Of a stretch of 64,000 nucleotides of DNA, positions 26,348 to 34,533 are shown piece by piece. The stretch is from Streptomyces mirabilis (GTDB taxonomy: Bacteria; Actinomycetota; Actinomycetes; Streptomycetales; Streptomycetaceae): assembly GCF_039503195.1 (NCBI RefSeq), contig NZ_JBCJKP010000001.1, forward strand, positions 5,890,001 to 5,954,000, written 5' to 3'. Each line of letters begins with the position of its first letter. Position 1 is the first letter of the stretch. Made by a program: the position numbers and the translations under genes. The notes under the pieces are model-generated. The model had not been told where the DNA came from. It searched no databases and saw only the letters and a program-made list of their open reading frames with translations.

Positions 26348-26484
26348 GCCGTCACTCTCGCACGGGCCGCATTCCCCTCTTCCGTCACCTGATGGACGGC
26401 GCCTGTCCGCGGTCCGGGGTGGCATACATCGGGTGATCACGTGAGCGTGAGTGCGTGCGGGCCCCGAGCGAAGGAAGCGACGTC

Positions 26485-27018
26485 ATGCGGATGATGGAGA
26501 TGCGGATGCGATTGCGGAGGCGGTCGGGGATGCGGTGGGGGACGGGGATCGATACGTGGGTGCGGGGCATGGGTGTGGCGGGTGTGGGGGCGGCCCTGAC
26601 GCTGGGCGGGGCGTCGTCCGTCGGCGCCCTCACTCCCGAGGCCGATCTCGCCTATCACGGCTCGGTGGCCCTGGCGGCCGGGCTCGTCGACCTGGGGCTG
26701 ACCCCGCGGAACCACGGTCCGAGCGCTGTCGAGGACGCGACGGTCCGGCTGCGCTGGTCGGCCCCGCTCGCGGATGTGCAGCGGCTGCCGGGCGACTGCG
26801 CGCGTTCGGGCGAACGGGCGGTGGTGTGCCGTACGGGGCCGCTGGCGGCGGACGGGCTGGGGGACCAAATGCGGCTGAACGTACGGCTGCGGGGGGAGCC
26901 GTCGGAGGTGACGCTGGAGATCGACACGGTGTGGGGCGGCGGTGCGGTCGACCGCAATCACGGCAACGACCGGCAGCGGGTGCTGGTGCTGGACACCGGG
27001 GACTCGTACGTGTTCTAG
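26485..27018 (+). CDS. Small secreted protein of unknown function
   Basis: 177 residues. A basic N-terminus rich in Met and Arg precedes a hydrophobic segment (GVAGVGAALTLGGASSVGAL) that reads as a signal peptide. The mature part has the look of a single beta-sandwich of the DUF11 or CARDB kind (LVDLGLTPRNHGPSAVEDAT, VRLRWSAPLADVQRLPGD, and a CA...VVC Cys pair). The ATG at 26485 has an AAGGAAG ribosome site. I do not recognise a family with certainty. It lies 40 bp upstream of the MarR gene on the same strand and may share a transcript. Confidence 0.65.
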   Translation: MRMMEMRMRLRRRSGMRWGTGIDTWVRGMGVAGVGAALTLGGASSVGALTPEADLAYHGSVALAAGLVDLGLTPRNHGPSAVEDATVRLRWSAPLADVQRLPGDCARSGERAVVCRTGPLAADGLGDQMRLNVRLRGEPSEVTLEIDTVWGGGAVDRNHGNDRQRVLVLDTGDSYVF

Positions 27019-27058
27019 GACCCGGAGCAGGCAGTAAGGGCGGACGAAGGGGTGTGCC

Positions 27059-27589
27059 ATGTCAGGGAACCCGCGTGCGCGGCTGCTCGACGAGCTGTCC
27101 ACCGTCTCGCGCCGCTACATGGCCTCGTACGCGCTCTTCAACCAGGCCCTCGCCGACCGTCTGAAGCTGCACCCCACGGACATGCAGTGCGTGAACCTGC
27201 TCAGCCTGGAGGGCGGGCCGGTGACGACCGGCCGGATCGCGGAGCTGACCGGTCTGACGACCGGTTCGGCGACGCGGCTGGTGGACCGGCTGGAGAAGGC
27301 GGGCTATGTCGTACGGCAGCGGGACGCCGTCGACCGGCGACGGGTGCTGGTGGCGACCGTGCCGGAGAAGGTCGCCGAGTTCGGGCGGGTGTGGGACCGG
27401 CTGGGCGGCGGCTGGTACGCGCTCTTCGACGAGCTGGCGGACGACGAACTGGCCCTGATCATCGGGCACATGCGCCGCACGGTGGACCTGAGCGCGGAGC
27501 AGATCGCCCGCCTGCGGGACGGGGACCTTCAGGAGGCCGACGAGGACCGTCCGGAGCCTCGGGAGCCTTCGGATGAGGCGTCGTCGTAA
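27059..27589 (+). CDS. MarR family transcriptional regulator
   Basis: 176 residues. A winged-helix core is clear: LHPTDMQCVNLLSLEGGPVT, TGRIAELTGLTTGSATRLVD as the recognition helix region, and VVRQRDAVDRRRVLVATVPE as the wing. The C-terminal helices continue to an acidic tail. MarR proteins are ligand-responsive repressors; the regulated gene is not evident. The 3' end overlaps the convergent HxlR gene by 61 bp, so both C-terminal tails are read from the same DNA in opposite strands. Confidence 0.92.
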   Translation: MSGNPRARLLDELSTVSRRYMASYALFNQALADRLKLHPTDMQCVNLLSLEGGPVTTGRIAELTGLTTGSATRLVDRLEKAGYVVRQRDAVDRRRVLVATVPEKVAEFGRVWDRLGGGWYALFDELADDELALIIGHMRRTVDLSAEQIARLRDGDLQEADEDRPEPREPSDEASS

Positions 27590-27978
27590 CGCTCCCGCGC
27601 CTCGTTGACCTCCTCGATGTGCAGTTCCGCCCAGTCCTTCACGGCGGAGAGGAGTCCGGCGAGGCTGGTGCCGAGAGGGGTCAGTTCGTAGTCGACGCGG
27701 ACGGGCACGGACGGCGTCACCGTGCGGACCAGGATGCCGTCGCGCTCCAGTGAACGCAGCGTCTGCGTCAGCATCTTGGGGCTGATCCCCGCGAGCTTGC
27801 GGCCCAGGTCGCTGTAGCGCATCGAGGCCCCGTCCGTCTGGGCGAGCGCGCTGACGACCAGGCTGACCCACTTGTCGCTGATGCGGTCGAGGAGCTGGTT
27901 GGTGGGGCAGCTGCGGATGAACGCGTCGTACTCGATCCGCGCCTGCGCGCGCCGCTGCGCCGCGGTCGTGGTCGCCAT
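27529..27978 (-). CDS. HxlR family transcriptional regulator
   Basis: 149 residues. The HxlR pattern is present: CPTNQLLDRISDKWVSLVVS, MRYSDLGRKLAGISPKMLTQ, RTVTPSVPVRVDYELTPLG. HxlR proteins often respond to electrophiles or quinones through a Cys; here Cys24 sits just before the core (FIRSCPTNQ), the usual position of the redox-active residue. It is divergent from a quinone-type oxidoreductase gene, the typical HxlR arrangement, and three inverted repeats lie between them. The ribosome site GGAGGTGAG is itself inside one of these inverted repeats. The last 61 bp overlap the convergent MarR gene. Confidence 0.93.
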   Translation of the reverse strand: MATTTAAQRRAQARIEYDAFIRSCPTNQLLDRISDKWVSLVVSALAQTDGASMRYSDLGRKLAGISPKMLTQTLRSLERDGILVRTVTPSVPVRVDYELTPLGTSLAGLLSAVKDWAELHIEEVNEARERYDDASSEGSRGSGRSSSAS

Positions 27979-27980
27979 GA

Positions 27981-28039
27981 CTCACCTCCGGGTGAGGTAC
28001 GCACCTTCAGGTGCCTACTAACCAAAAGAGAGTAACTCT
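27981..28039. promoter_or_regulatory. Three inverted repeats between the HxlR regulator and its divergent oxidoreductase
   Basis: CTCACC / GGTGAG at 27981-27996 (which includes the hxlR ribosome site), GCACCT / AGGTGC at 28001-28014, and the palindrome AGAGTAACTCT at 28029-28039. The last two are the likelier operators; the first may be an RNA hairpin over the ribosome site. Confidence 0.6.
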
Positions 28040-28122
28040 TCCTAAGGTTGTTGCAACGGGAGAGAAACCCGAATGAATCAGGTGAATCTACCCGCCAAGC
28101 GCGGGAAACAGGGAGAGCTGAC

Positions 28123-29007
28123 ATGCGGGCAGTGGTCGTGACGGAGTTCGGTGGGCCGGAAGCGGTGGAGATCGCGGAGGTCGAGGTGCCGGAGCCGGGC
28201 GCCCGGCAGATACGGATCAAGGTGGCGGCCGCCGCCCTCAATCCGGTCGACGCCGGGGTGCGCGCGGGCGGCTTCGGGGGCGCGGGGCGGCGGCTCGGAC
28301 TGGGCTGGGACGTGGCCGGGTCGGTGGACGCGGTGGGCGCGGACGCGGGGTGGAGGGTCGGCGACGAGGTGGTGGCGCTGTCGTACGGGGCGGTCAAGTC
28401 CCTCGGCACGCACGCCGATCACGTGGTCGTGGAGGCGGACGCGGTGGCCGGGGCGCCGAGCTCGGTGGACCCCGTCCACGCGGCCACCCTGCCCCTCAAC
28501 GCCCTCACCGCGGACCAGGCCCTGGACCTGCTGGCCCTGGAGCCCGGGCAGAGCCTGGCGGTGACGGGTGCGGCGGGGGCGGTCGGCGGGTACGCCGTCC
28601 AACTCGCCGCCCATCGGGGCCTCGTGGTGACGGGGGTGGCCCGCGAGGGTGACGAGGAGCTCGTACGGTCCCTGGGGGCGGCCCACGTCGCGCCGGGTGG
28701 CGTGGAGGGCGTGGACGGGGTGCTGGACGCGGCGATTCTCGGCGCGGCGGCGTTGGAGTGGGTGCGGGACGGCGGGGTGTTCGTGGGCGTCATCCCGGGG
28801 ACGCATCCGGCGTCCGTACGGGGGGTGCGGACGGGCTCGGTGGAGGTGCGCGCCGACGGGGCGCGCCTCGCGGAGCTGGTGGCCCTCGTCGACGAGGGGG
28901 TGCTCACGACCCGGGTCGCCGACACCTACGGGCTGGAGGAGGCGGGGAAGGCGCACGCGCGGCTGGCCGAGGGCGGGCTGCGGGGGCGGCTGGTCCTGAT
29001 CCCCTGA
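28123..29007 (+). CDS. Zinc-independent MDR oxidoreductase (quinone reductase type)
   Basis: 294 residues. GroES-like N-terminus (MRAVVVTEFGGPEAVEIAEV, AALNPVDAGVRAG) and Rossmann domain with the nucleotide motif VTGAAGAVGGYAVQLA. No zinc ligands are seen, which fits the NADPH:quinone oxidoreductase branch of the medium-chain family. The ATG at 28123 has a GGGAG ribosome site seven bases upstream. Divergence from an HxlR regulator with palindromes between them suggests induction by quinones or aldehydes; this is inference. Confidence 0.92.
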   Translation: MRAVVVTEFGGPEAVEIAEVEVPEPGARQIRIKVAAAALNPVDAGVRAGGFGGAGRRLGLGWDVAGSVDAVGADAGWRVGDEVVALSYGAVKSLGTHADHVVVEADAVAGAPSSVDPVHAATLPLNALTADQALDLLALEPGQSLAVTGAAGAVGGYAVQLAAHRGLVVTGVAREGDEELVRSLGAAHVAPGGVEGVDGVLDAAILGAAALEWVRDGGVFVGVIPGTHPASVRGVRTGSVEVRADGARLAELVALVDEGVLTTRVADTYGLEEAGKAHARLAEGGLRGRLVLIP

Positions 29008-29039
29008 GTCCGTGGGGTGCCCGAACGAGTCCGCGGGGT

Positions 29040-29160
29040 GCCCGAAGGGGCCATGGGGTGGGGGCTCCGCCCCCAGACCCCCAGGGGGGTTTGTCGGCTG
29101 CCGGTGGGTGGGGGCTTGGCGCGCAGTTCCCCGGGGGCGGGGCTGCGCCCCGGCCCGTCC
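29040..29160. repeat. Dispersed intergenic hairpin repeat, copy 4
   Basis: The hairpin TGGGGGC-TCC-GCCCCCA (29059-29075) is followed by CCCCCAGGGGGG, a GGTGGGGGCTTG linker and GCGCGCAGTTCCCCG near 29119-29133. It lies between two convergent genes and resembles copies 2 and 3 in module order. Confidence 0.7.
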
Positions 29161-29175
29161 GCGGGCGGAGTCGGG

Positions 29176-29994
29176 TCAGTGGGTGGTGGCTGCGTAGCTG
29201 GTGGGGGGTACTCCTACCGTCGCCGTGAAGTCGCGGACGAGGTGGGCCTGGTCGGCGTAGCCGAGGTCGGCGGCGAGGGCGGCCCAGTCGACCGGGCCGG
29301 AGGCCTCCGCGCGGGACAGGGCCTCGTGGATCCGGTAGCGCAGGATGATCCACTTCGGGCCGACGCCGACGTACGCGGCGAAGAGCCGTTGCAGGGCCCG
29401 TACGGTCATCCCCTCGGCGCGTGCGAAGTCGCCGACGTGCCGGATGGCGCGGTCGCCCCGGATGCGGTCCACCAGGGCCATGGCGAGGTCGGCCTGGGGA
29501 TCCGGGCGCGGACCGAGGCCCAGGAGGAACGCGTCGAGCGCGGCCACGCGTGCGTCCTCGTCGGCGGGGTCGAGGACGGAGGGGACCGTGCCGGCGTCCA
29601 CCGTGGGAAACACCGTGTGGAGCGGGATCCGCTCGCCCGTGAGTGACGTCAGGGCCCGTCCCGGCGCGAAGGGGCGGAAGCCCCCCGGGCGGAACTGGAT
29701 CCCGCACACCCGTCCCCGGCCCTCCAGTTTCTGTGTGAACAGGTCGAGGCCGATGCCGGCCACCTCGCCGAAGTCGACGGGGTTGCGACCCGCGTACCTC
29801 TGGAAGACGACGTTCACGGACGGGTGCGGGACCACGTGGGAGGCGTACGGCTCGGGCAGGTCCCAGTCGATCAGCCAGTAGTGCTCCAGGTAAGGGCGGA
29901 GCGGCTCGGCCGGTTCGCGGCGGCGGAAGCGGACGCGCGCGAAGAGCTCCGCGGCGTCGACGATGCCTCGGGTGTCACGGCGTGGGGCGGCCAT
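29176..29994 (-). CDS. AraC family transcriptional regulator
   Basis: 272 residues. The N-terminal half is of the DUF6597 type (LRPYLEHYWLIDWDLPEPYA, HVVPHPSVNVVFQRYAG, CGIQFRPGGFRPF), a ligand-binding-like domain common in actinobacterial AraC proteins. The C-terminal AraC double HTH reads HVGDFARAEGMTVRALQRLF and WAALAADLGYADQAHLVRDF. The ATG at 29992-29994 gives MAAPRRDTRG; no clear ribosome site precedes it. It is divergent from the monooxygenase gene, with a hexanucleotide tandem repeat between them. Confidence 0.9.
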   Translation of the reverse strand: MAAPRRDTRGIVDAAELFARVRFRRREPAEPLRPYLEHYWLIDWDLPEPYASHVVPHPSVNVVFQRYAGRNPVDFGEVAGIGLDLFTQKLEGRGRVCGIQFRPGGFRPFAPGRALTSLTGERIPLHTVFPTVDAGTVPSVLDPADEDARVAALDAFLLGLGPRPDPQADLAMALVDRIRGDRAIRHVGDFARAEGMTVRALQRLFAAYVGVGPKWIILRYRIHEALSRAEASGPVDWAALAADLGYADQAHLVRDFTATVGVPPTSYAATTH

Positions 29995-30028
29995 GACGGG
30001 ATCGTAGGGCGGGGCACTGACAGTCGGG

Positions 30029-30076
30029 GGCAGAGGCAGAGGCAGAGGCAGAGGCAGAGACAGAGGCAGAGGCAGG
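30029..30076. repeat. Hexanucleotide tandem repeat (GGCAGA), about 8 units
   Basis: Six exact GGCAGA units, one GACAGA variant and a final GGCAGG lie head to tail in the promoter region shared by the AraC gene (start 35 bp away) and the monooxygenase gene. A tract of G runs follows. It is too short and regular to be an operator array of the usual kind. Confidence 0.85.
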
Positions 30077-30149
30077 GGGCGGGGGCAGGGGCGAGGAGCC
30101 GGGGGCGGGGGGTGCGCGGAATAGCGACGGAGGGCGGATCGTTTGGGGG

Positions 30150-30155
30150 TATAGT
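30150..30155 (+). promoter_or_regulatory. Possible -10 element of the monooxygenase gene
   Basis: TATAGT differs at one base from TATAAT, lies 32 bp upstream of the ATG at 30188, and stands in a short AT-rich island inside GC-rich DNA. I could not find a convincing -35 element at 16-18 bp. Confidence 0.4.
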
Positions 30156-30187
30156 TGAATCGTAAACAACCTGGAGGGTGAGCGACC

Positions 30188-31273
30188 ATGCAGTTCGGAA
30201 TCTTCAGCGTCGGCGATGTCACGGCGGACCCGACGACCGGCCGTACGCCGACCGAGGCCGAGCGGATCAAGGCCATGGTCGCCATCGCGCAGAAGGCGGA
30301 GGAGGTGGGCCTGGACGTGTTCGCGACGGGTGAGCACCACAACCCGCCGTTCGTGCCGTCGTCTCCGACCACGATGCTCGGCTATGTCGCGGCGCGGACC
30401 GAGCGGCTGATCCTCTCGACGTCGACCACGCTGATCACCACCAACGACCCGGTGAAGATCGCGGAGGACTTCGCGATGCTGCAGCACCTGGCCGACGGTC
30501 GGGTGGACCTGATGATGGGGCGCGGGAACACCGGGCCGGTGTATCCCTGGTTCGGGCAGGACATCCGCCAGGGCATCAACCTGGCCGTGGAGAACTACGC
30601 GCTGCTGCGCCGGCTGTGGCGCGAGGACGTGGTGACGTGGGAGGGCAAGTTCCGCACGCCGCTGCAGTCGTTCACCTCGACGCCGCGTCCGCTGGACGGG
30701 GTGCCGCCGTTCGTGTGGCACGGCTCGATCCGGTCGCCGGAGATAGCCGAGCAGGCCGCGTACTACGGTGACGGGTTCTTCCACAACAACATCTTCTGGC
30801 CGGCCGACCACACCCAGCGGATGGTCGAGCTCTACCGGGAGCGGTACGCGCACTACGGGCACGGCACGCCCGAGCAGGCGATCGTCGGTCTCGGCGGGCA
30901 GGTGTTCATGCGGAAGAACTCCCAGGACGCCGTGCGCGAGTTCCGGCCGTACTTCGACAACGCGCCGGTCTACGGGCACGGACCCTCCCTGGAGGAGTTC
31001 ACCGACCAGACCCCGCTGACCGTCGGCTCCCCGCAGGAGGTCATCGAGAAGACCCTGGCCTTCCGCGAGTACGCCGGTGACTACCAGCGCCAGCTGTTCC
31101 TGGTGGACCACGCCGGGCTGCCGCTGAAGACGGTCCTCGAGCAGCTCGACCTGCTCGGCGAGGAGGTCGTCCCGGTGCTGCGTGAGGAGTTCGCCAAGGG
31201 GCGCCCGGCGGATGTGCCGGACGCGCCGACCCACCAGTCCCTGCTCAAGGCCCAGGAAGTGAGCGTCGCATGA
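30188..31273 (+). CDS. LLM-class flavin-dependent monooxygenase (CE1758-type)
   Basis: 361 residues. A luciferase-like TIM-barrel protein (MQFGIFSVGDVTADPTTGRT, VGLDVFATGEHHNPPFVPSS, LQHLADGRVDLMMGRGN). It would use FMNH2 and O2 on an unknown substrate. The sequence and its pairing with the FMN reductase next door match the two-gene LLM family I recall as CE1758/CE1759. A CTGGAGGGTGAGC ribosome region precedes the ATG. The stop overlaps the reductase ATG (ATGA). Confidence 0.92.
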   Translation: MQFGIFSVGDVTADPTTGRTPTEAERIKAMVAIAQKAEEVGLDVFATGEHHNPPFVPSSPTTMLGYVAARTERLILSTSTTLITTNDPVKIAEDFAMLQHLADGRVDLMMGRGNTGPVYPWFGQDIRQGINLAVENYALLRRLWREDVVTWEGKFRTPLQSFTSTPRPLDGVPPFVWHGSIRSPEIAEQAAYYGDGFFHNNIFWPADHTQRMVELYRERYAHYGHGTPEQAIVGLGGQVFMRKNSQDAVREFRPYFDNAPVYGHGPSLEEFTDQTPLTVGSPQEVIEKTLAFREYAGDYQRQLFLVDHAGLPLKTVLEQLDLLGEEVVPVLREEFAKGRPADVPDAPTHQSLLKAQEVSVA

Positions 31274-31977
31274 AGCTCGTCGTCGTCTCGGCGGGGCTGA
31301 GCGTCCCCTCGTCGACCCGGCTGCTGGCCGACCGGCTGGCCGCCGCCACCGGCCGGTACACGTCCGTCGACGTCCAGGTCGTCGAACTGCGCGACCTGGC
31401 CGTGGAGATCGCCCACAACTTCACCAGCGGCTTTCCCGGACGGGCCCTGTCCGCGGCCCTGGAGGCGGTGACGCAGGCGGACGGGCTGATCGTGGTCACA
31501 CCGGTGTTCTCCGCCTCCTACAGCGGCCTGTTCAAGTCCTTCTTCGACGTACTGGACCAGGACGCGCTCACCGGCAAGCCGGTCCTGATCGCCGCGACCG
31601 GCGGCTCGGCCCGTCACTCCCTCGTCCTCGAACACGCCCTGCGCCCCCTCTTCGCCTACCTGCGCGCCGTGGTCGTACCGACCGCGGTCTACGCGGCCTC
31701 GGAGGACTGGGGTGCGGAAGGCCTGGCCGAGCGGATCGACCGCGCGGCGGGCGAACTGGGCAGGCTCATGGAAGGACTGGGCTCCGGGGCCGGGACTGTG
31801 CGAAGGGCCGATGTGGCGGACACGGCGGGTGCGGCGGACAAGGCGGACGCGGCGGTGGTCGTGGACACCGACACCGCCGCCGCCATCGCGCCGCGCTCGC
31901 TCGACGGGGCTCTCGCCTCGGCCGACAGGTTCACTGTCATCCCCTTCGAGCAGCAGCTCGCCGCGCTGCGGCCGTAG
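31270..31977 (+). CDS. NADPH-dependent FMN reductase (CE1759-type)
   Basis: 235 residues. A flavodoxin-like fold of the FMN_red family: KLVVVSAGLSVPSSTRLLAD with the FMN-phosphate loop, IVVTPVFSASYSGLFKSFFD, and VLIAATGGSARHSL. It should supply reduced FMN to the monooxygenase, with which it is coupled by an ATGA overlap. An Ala/Asp/Thr-rich insert (about residues 175-205) lies before the final helix. Confidence 0.92.
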   Translation: MKLVVVSAGLSVPSSTRLLADRLAAATGRYTSVDVQVVELRDLAVEIAHNFTSGFPGRALSAALEAVTQADGLIVVTPVFSASYSGLFKSFFDVLDQDALTGKPVLIAATGGSARHSLVLEHALRPLFAYLRAVVVPTAVYAASEDWGAEGLAERIDRAAGELGRLMEGLGSGAGTVRRADVADTAGAADKADAAVVVDTDTAAAIAPRSLDGALASADRFTVIPFEQQLAALRP

Positions 31978-32219
31978 TGGAGGAGGCCGTGAGGCCGGAA
32001 GAAGGGGTGGCCACCACCGTCCTGTGCTTCCGGCCCACCCCCTCCGTACCGGCCGGACCCCTACGGGGGATTCGCGGGTCCGCCCGTCCTGACATACGGG
32101 ACAGACTGATCGGGCGAGGTAAGGGGCTCGCGGGCGGAGGGGTGAGAGGCGGGTAAGAAGCCCACCCTCACCACCGCCCACCAGGTGGTACCCGGCCAGC
32201 GGCTTGGCAGACTGGTGGG

Positions 32220-32954
32220 GTGCCCCAGAATGTGCTGCTCGCCGAGGACGACCGTGCCATCCGCCATGCCCTGGAAAGGGCACTCACACTGGAGGGGTAC
32301 GCGGTGACGGCCGTCGCCGACGGCGTAGAGGCGCTGGCCCAGGCCCACCGCACTCCACCGGACGTTCTCGTCCTGGACGTGATGATGCCCGGTATCGACG
32401 GGCTGCAGGTGTGCCGCGTGCTGCGCGCTGAGGGGGACCGTACGCCGATCCTGATGCTCACCGCGCTGGTCGAGACGGCCGACCGCATCGCGGGTCTGGA
32501 CGCCGGGGCCGACGACTACGTGGTCAAGCCGTTCGACGTGGAGGAGGTCTTCGCCCGGCTGCGGGCCCTGCTCCGCCGGACGGGTCCGGTGAACGGAACC
32601 CCCGCCGACGCACCGGCGTCGTCACCGTCGGTGTCCGCGTCGAAGGAGGCGTCGGGGCAGATCTCCGCGGCCGGGCTGCGCATGGACATCCAGGCGCGCC
32701 GCGCCTGGCGCGGACAGCGCGAGCTGGAACTCACCCGCACCGAGTTCGAGCTGCTCGAACTGCTCGTCCGCAACGCGGGCATCGTCCTCGACCACGCCAC
32801 GATCTACGACCGCATCTGGGGCTACGACTTCGGTCCCGGCTCCAAGAACCTCGCCGTGTACGTGGGGTATCTGCGGCGCAAGCTCGACGAGCCGGCGGCA
32901 CCGGCGCTGATCCACACCGTCCGGGGCGTGGGGTACGTGCTGAGGGAGGACTGA
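32220..32954 (+). CDS. OmpR-family response regulator
   Basis: 244 residues. The receiver domain has the acidic pair EDD, the phospho-acceptor Asp in LVLDVMMPG, the Thr/Ser switch in LMLTAL and Lys in VVKPFD. A Ser/Ala/Pro-rich linker joins it to a winged-helix DNA-binding domain (ELTRTEFELLELLVRNAGIV, LAVYVGYLRRKLDEP, HTVRGVGYVLRED). Closest in type to MprA/TcrA regulators. The GTG at 32220 is the chosen start; the stop touches the kinase GTG with no gap. Confidence 0.94.
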   Translation: MPQNVLLAEDDRAIRHALERALTLEGYAVTAVADGVEALAQAHRTPPDVLVLDVMMPGIDGLQVCRVLRAEGDRTPILMLTALVETADRIAGLDAGADDYVVKPFDVEEVFARLRALLRRTGPVNGTPADAPASSPSVSASKEASGQISAAGLRMDIQARRAWRGQRELELTRTEFELLELLVRNAGIVLDHATIYDRIWGYDFGPGSKNLAVYVGYLRRKLDEPAAPALIHTVRGVGYVLRED

Positions 32955-34424
32955 GTGCCCCCCCGATGGCTCACGGGGCTGCGGCCCCGGCGGGTGTCCT
33001 CGCTGCGGGCCACCTTCACCCTGTCCTTCGCCGCCGTGGCCGCCGCGGTCACCGTCCTCGTCGGGTTCCTGAGTTACGACGCCGCCGCCCGGCTGGTGCG
33101 GGTGGACCAGCAGACCGTCTTCTCCGGTGTCGTGCAGGACCTGCGGGTCCAGGTGCGCGAGACGGCGCTGGACCCGGGTGATTTCTCGTCGTCCGACCCC
33201 GATCACGACGGGCCCCTGGACGACATCATCCGGCCCGCCCGTACGGACGTGCAGGTGCTCGGGCGCGGTGGGGTGATATCCGACCGGGGGAACCCCGCGC
33301 TGCCCGTGACCACCGCCGACCGGCGGACCGCCGCGTCCGCCACCGCGGGCAGGTGGGTGGAGCACGGGGAGGTCGACGTCGCCGGCGACCGCTACCGGGT
33401 GGCGACCGTCGCGCTCGGCGGCGGGCGGGGCGCGGTGCAGGTGGCCCAGCAGTTCAGCGACACGGAGGATCTGCTGCGGGAGCTGCAGCAGCGGACCGTG
33501 CTGCTGGTGGGGGCGGTGGTGATCGCGTCGGGGCTGTTCGGCTGGTGGCTGGCACGGCGCATCACCCGGCGGCTGGTGCGGCTGGCCGGGGCCGCGGAGG
33601 ACGTGGCGCGCACCGGGCGGCTCGGCATCCAGGTGCCGGTGGCGGGATACGACGAGGTGGCCCGTCTCGGCCGCTCCTTCGACCGGATGCTCGGCCGGCT
33701 CGCCCAGTCCGAGGAGGACCAGCGTCGGCTGGTCCAGGACGCGGGCCATGAACTCCGTACGCCGCTGACCTCGCTGCGTACGAACATCTCCATGCTGCGC
33801 CGCATCGACGAGCTGCCGCCCGACGCCCGCGAGGAACTGGTCGCCGACCTGGCGCAGGAGTCCCGTGAGCTGACCGACCTCGTCAACGAGCTGGTGGCGC
33901 TCGCGGCCGGACGGTCCGACACCGAGCCCGTGCAGCGGATCGACCTGGCCGATCTCGCCGAGGACGTGGCGATCGCCTCGCGGCGCCGCACCGGGCGGGA
34001 CGTCCTCATCAGGGTGGGCGGTGACACGACGGTCGACGGCCGTCCCACGGCGCTCCAGCGGGCGATATCCAACCTGGTGGAGAACGCGGCCAAGTTCGAC
34101 CGCGAGGGCAAGGCGCCGATCGAGATCGCGGTCACCGGTCCCGCCCGCCCCGGCGCCGGGGCGGGCGGCGGTCTTCCGCGCAGCGTCCGGATCGAGGTCC
34201 TCGACCGGGGTCCCGGCGTGGTCGAGGGCGATCTCGTCCGGGTCTTCGACCGTTTCTACCGCGCCACCGACGCCCGCAGCCTGCCCGGTTCCGGGCTCGG
34301 TCTGTCCATCGTCCGCGAGGTGGCCACCGGCCACGGCGGAGCGCCGTTCGCCTTCCGGCGGGAGGGGGGAGGCGCGGTCATCGGGTTCACGGTGAGCGCG
34401 GACTACCCGACGGAAGAGGACTGA
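32955..34424 (+). CDS. Sensor histidine kinase (MprB-like)
   Basis: 489 residues. Transmembrane helix 1 (about 22-42), an extracytoplasmic domain of about 130 residues, helix 2 (LLVGAVVIASGLFGWWLARR), a HAMP domain, a HisKA dimerisation helix with the phospho-acceptor His in QDAGHELRTPLTSLRTNISM, and HATPase motifs N (NLVENAAKF), G1 (DRGPGV), F (FDRFYRA) and G2 (GSGLGLSIV). The pair with the OmpR regulator is complete and co-transcribed. The stimulus is unknown; MprB-type kinases often respond to envelope stress. Confidence 0.94.
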   Translation: MPPRWLTGLRPRRVSSLRATFTLSFAAVAAAVTVLVGFLSYDAAARLVRVDQQTVFSGVVQDLRVQVRETALDPGDFSSSDPDHDGPLDDIIRPARTDVQVLGRGGVISDRGNPALPVTTADRRTAASATAGRWVEHGEVDVAGDRYRVATVALGGGRGAVQVAQQFSDTEDLLRELQQRTVLLVGAVVIASGLFGWWLARRITRRLVRLAGAAEDVARTGRLGIQVPVAGYDEVARLGRSFDRMLGRLAQSEEDQRRLVQDAGHELRTPLTSLRTNISMLRRIDELPPDAREELVADLAQESRELTDLVNELVALAAGRSDTEPVQRIDLADLAEDVAIASRRRTGRDVLIRVGGDTTVDGRPTALQRAISNLVENAAKFDREGKAPIEIAVTGPARPGAGAGGGLPRSVRIEVLDRGPGVVEGDLVRVFDRFYRATDARSLPGSGLGLSIVREVATGHGGAPFAFRREGGGAVIGFTVSADYPTEED

Positions 34425-34533
34425 CGGGCGGACGGCTTTCTGGCCCCGGCCCTTCGGAGCCGCGTCTCCGGCATGATCCGCCGGACGGCCCCTGAGCGGG
34501 TCCGGCGAAGTCCGGTGCGGTTCGGCGGAGCGC

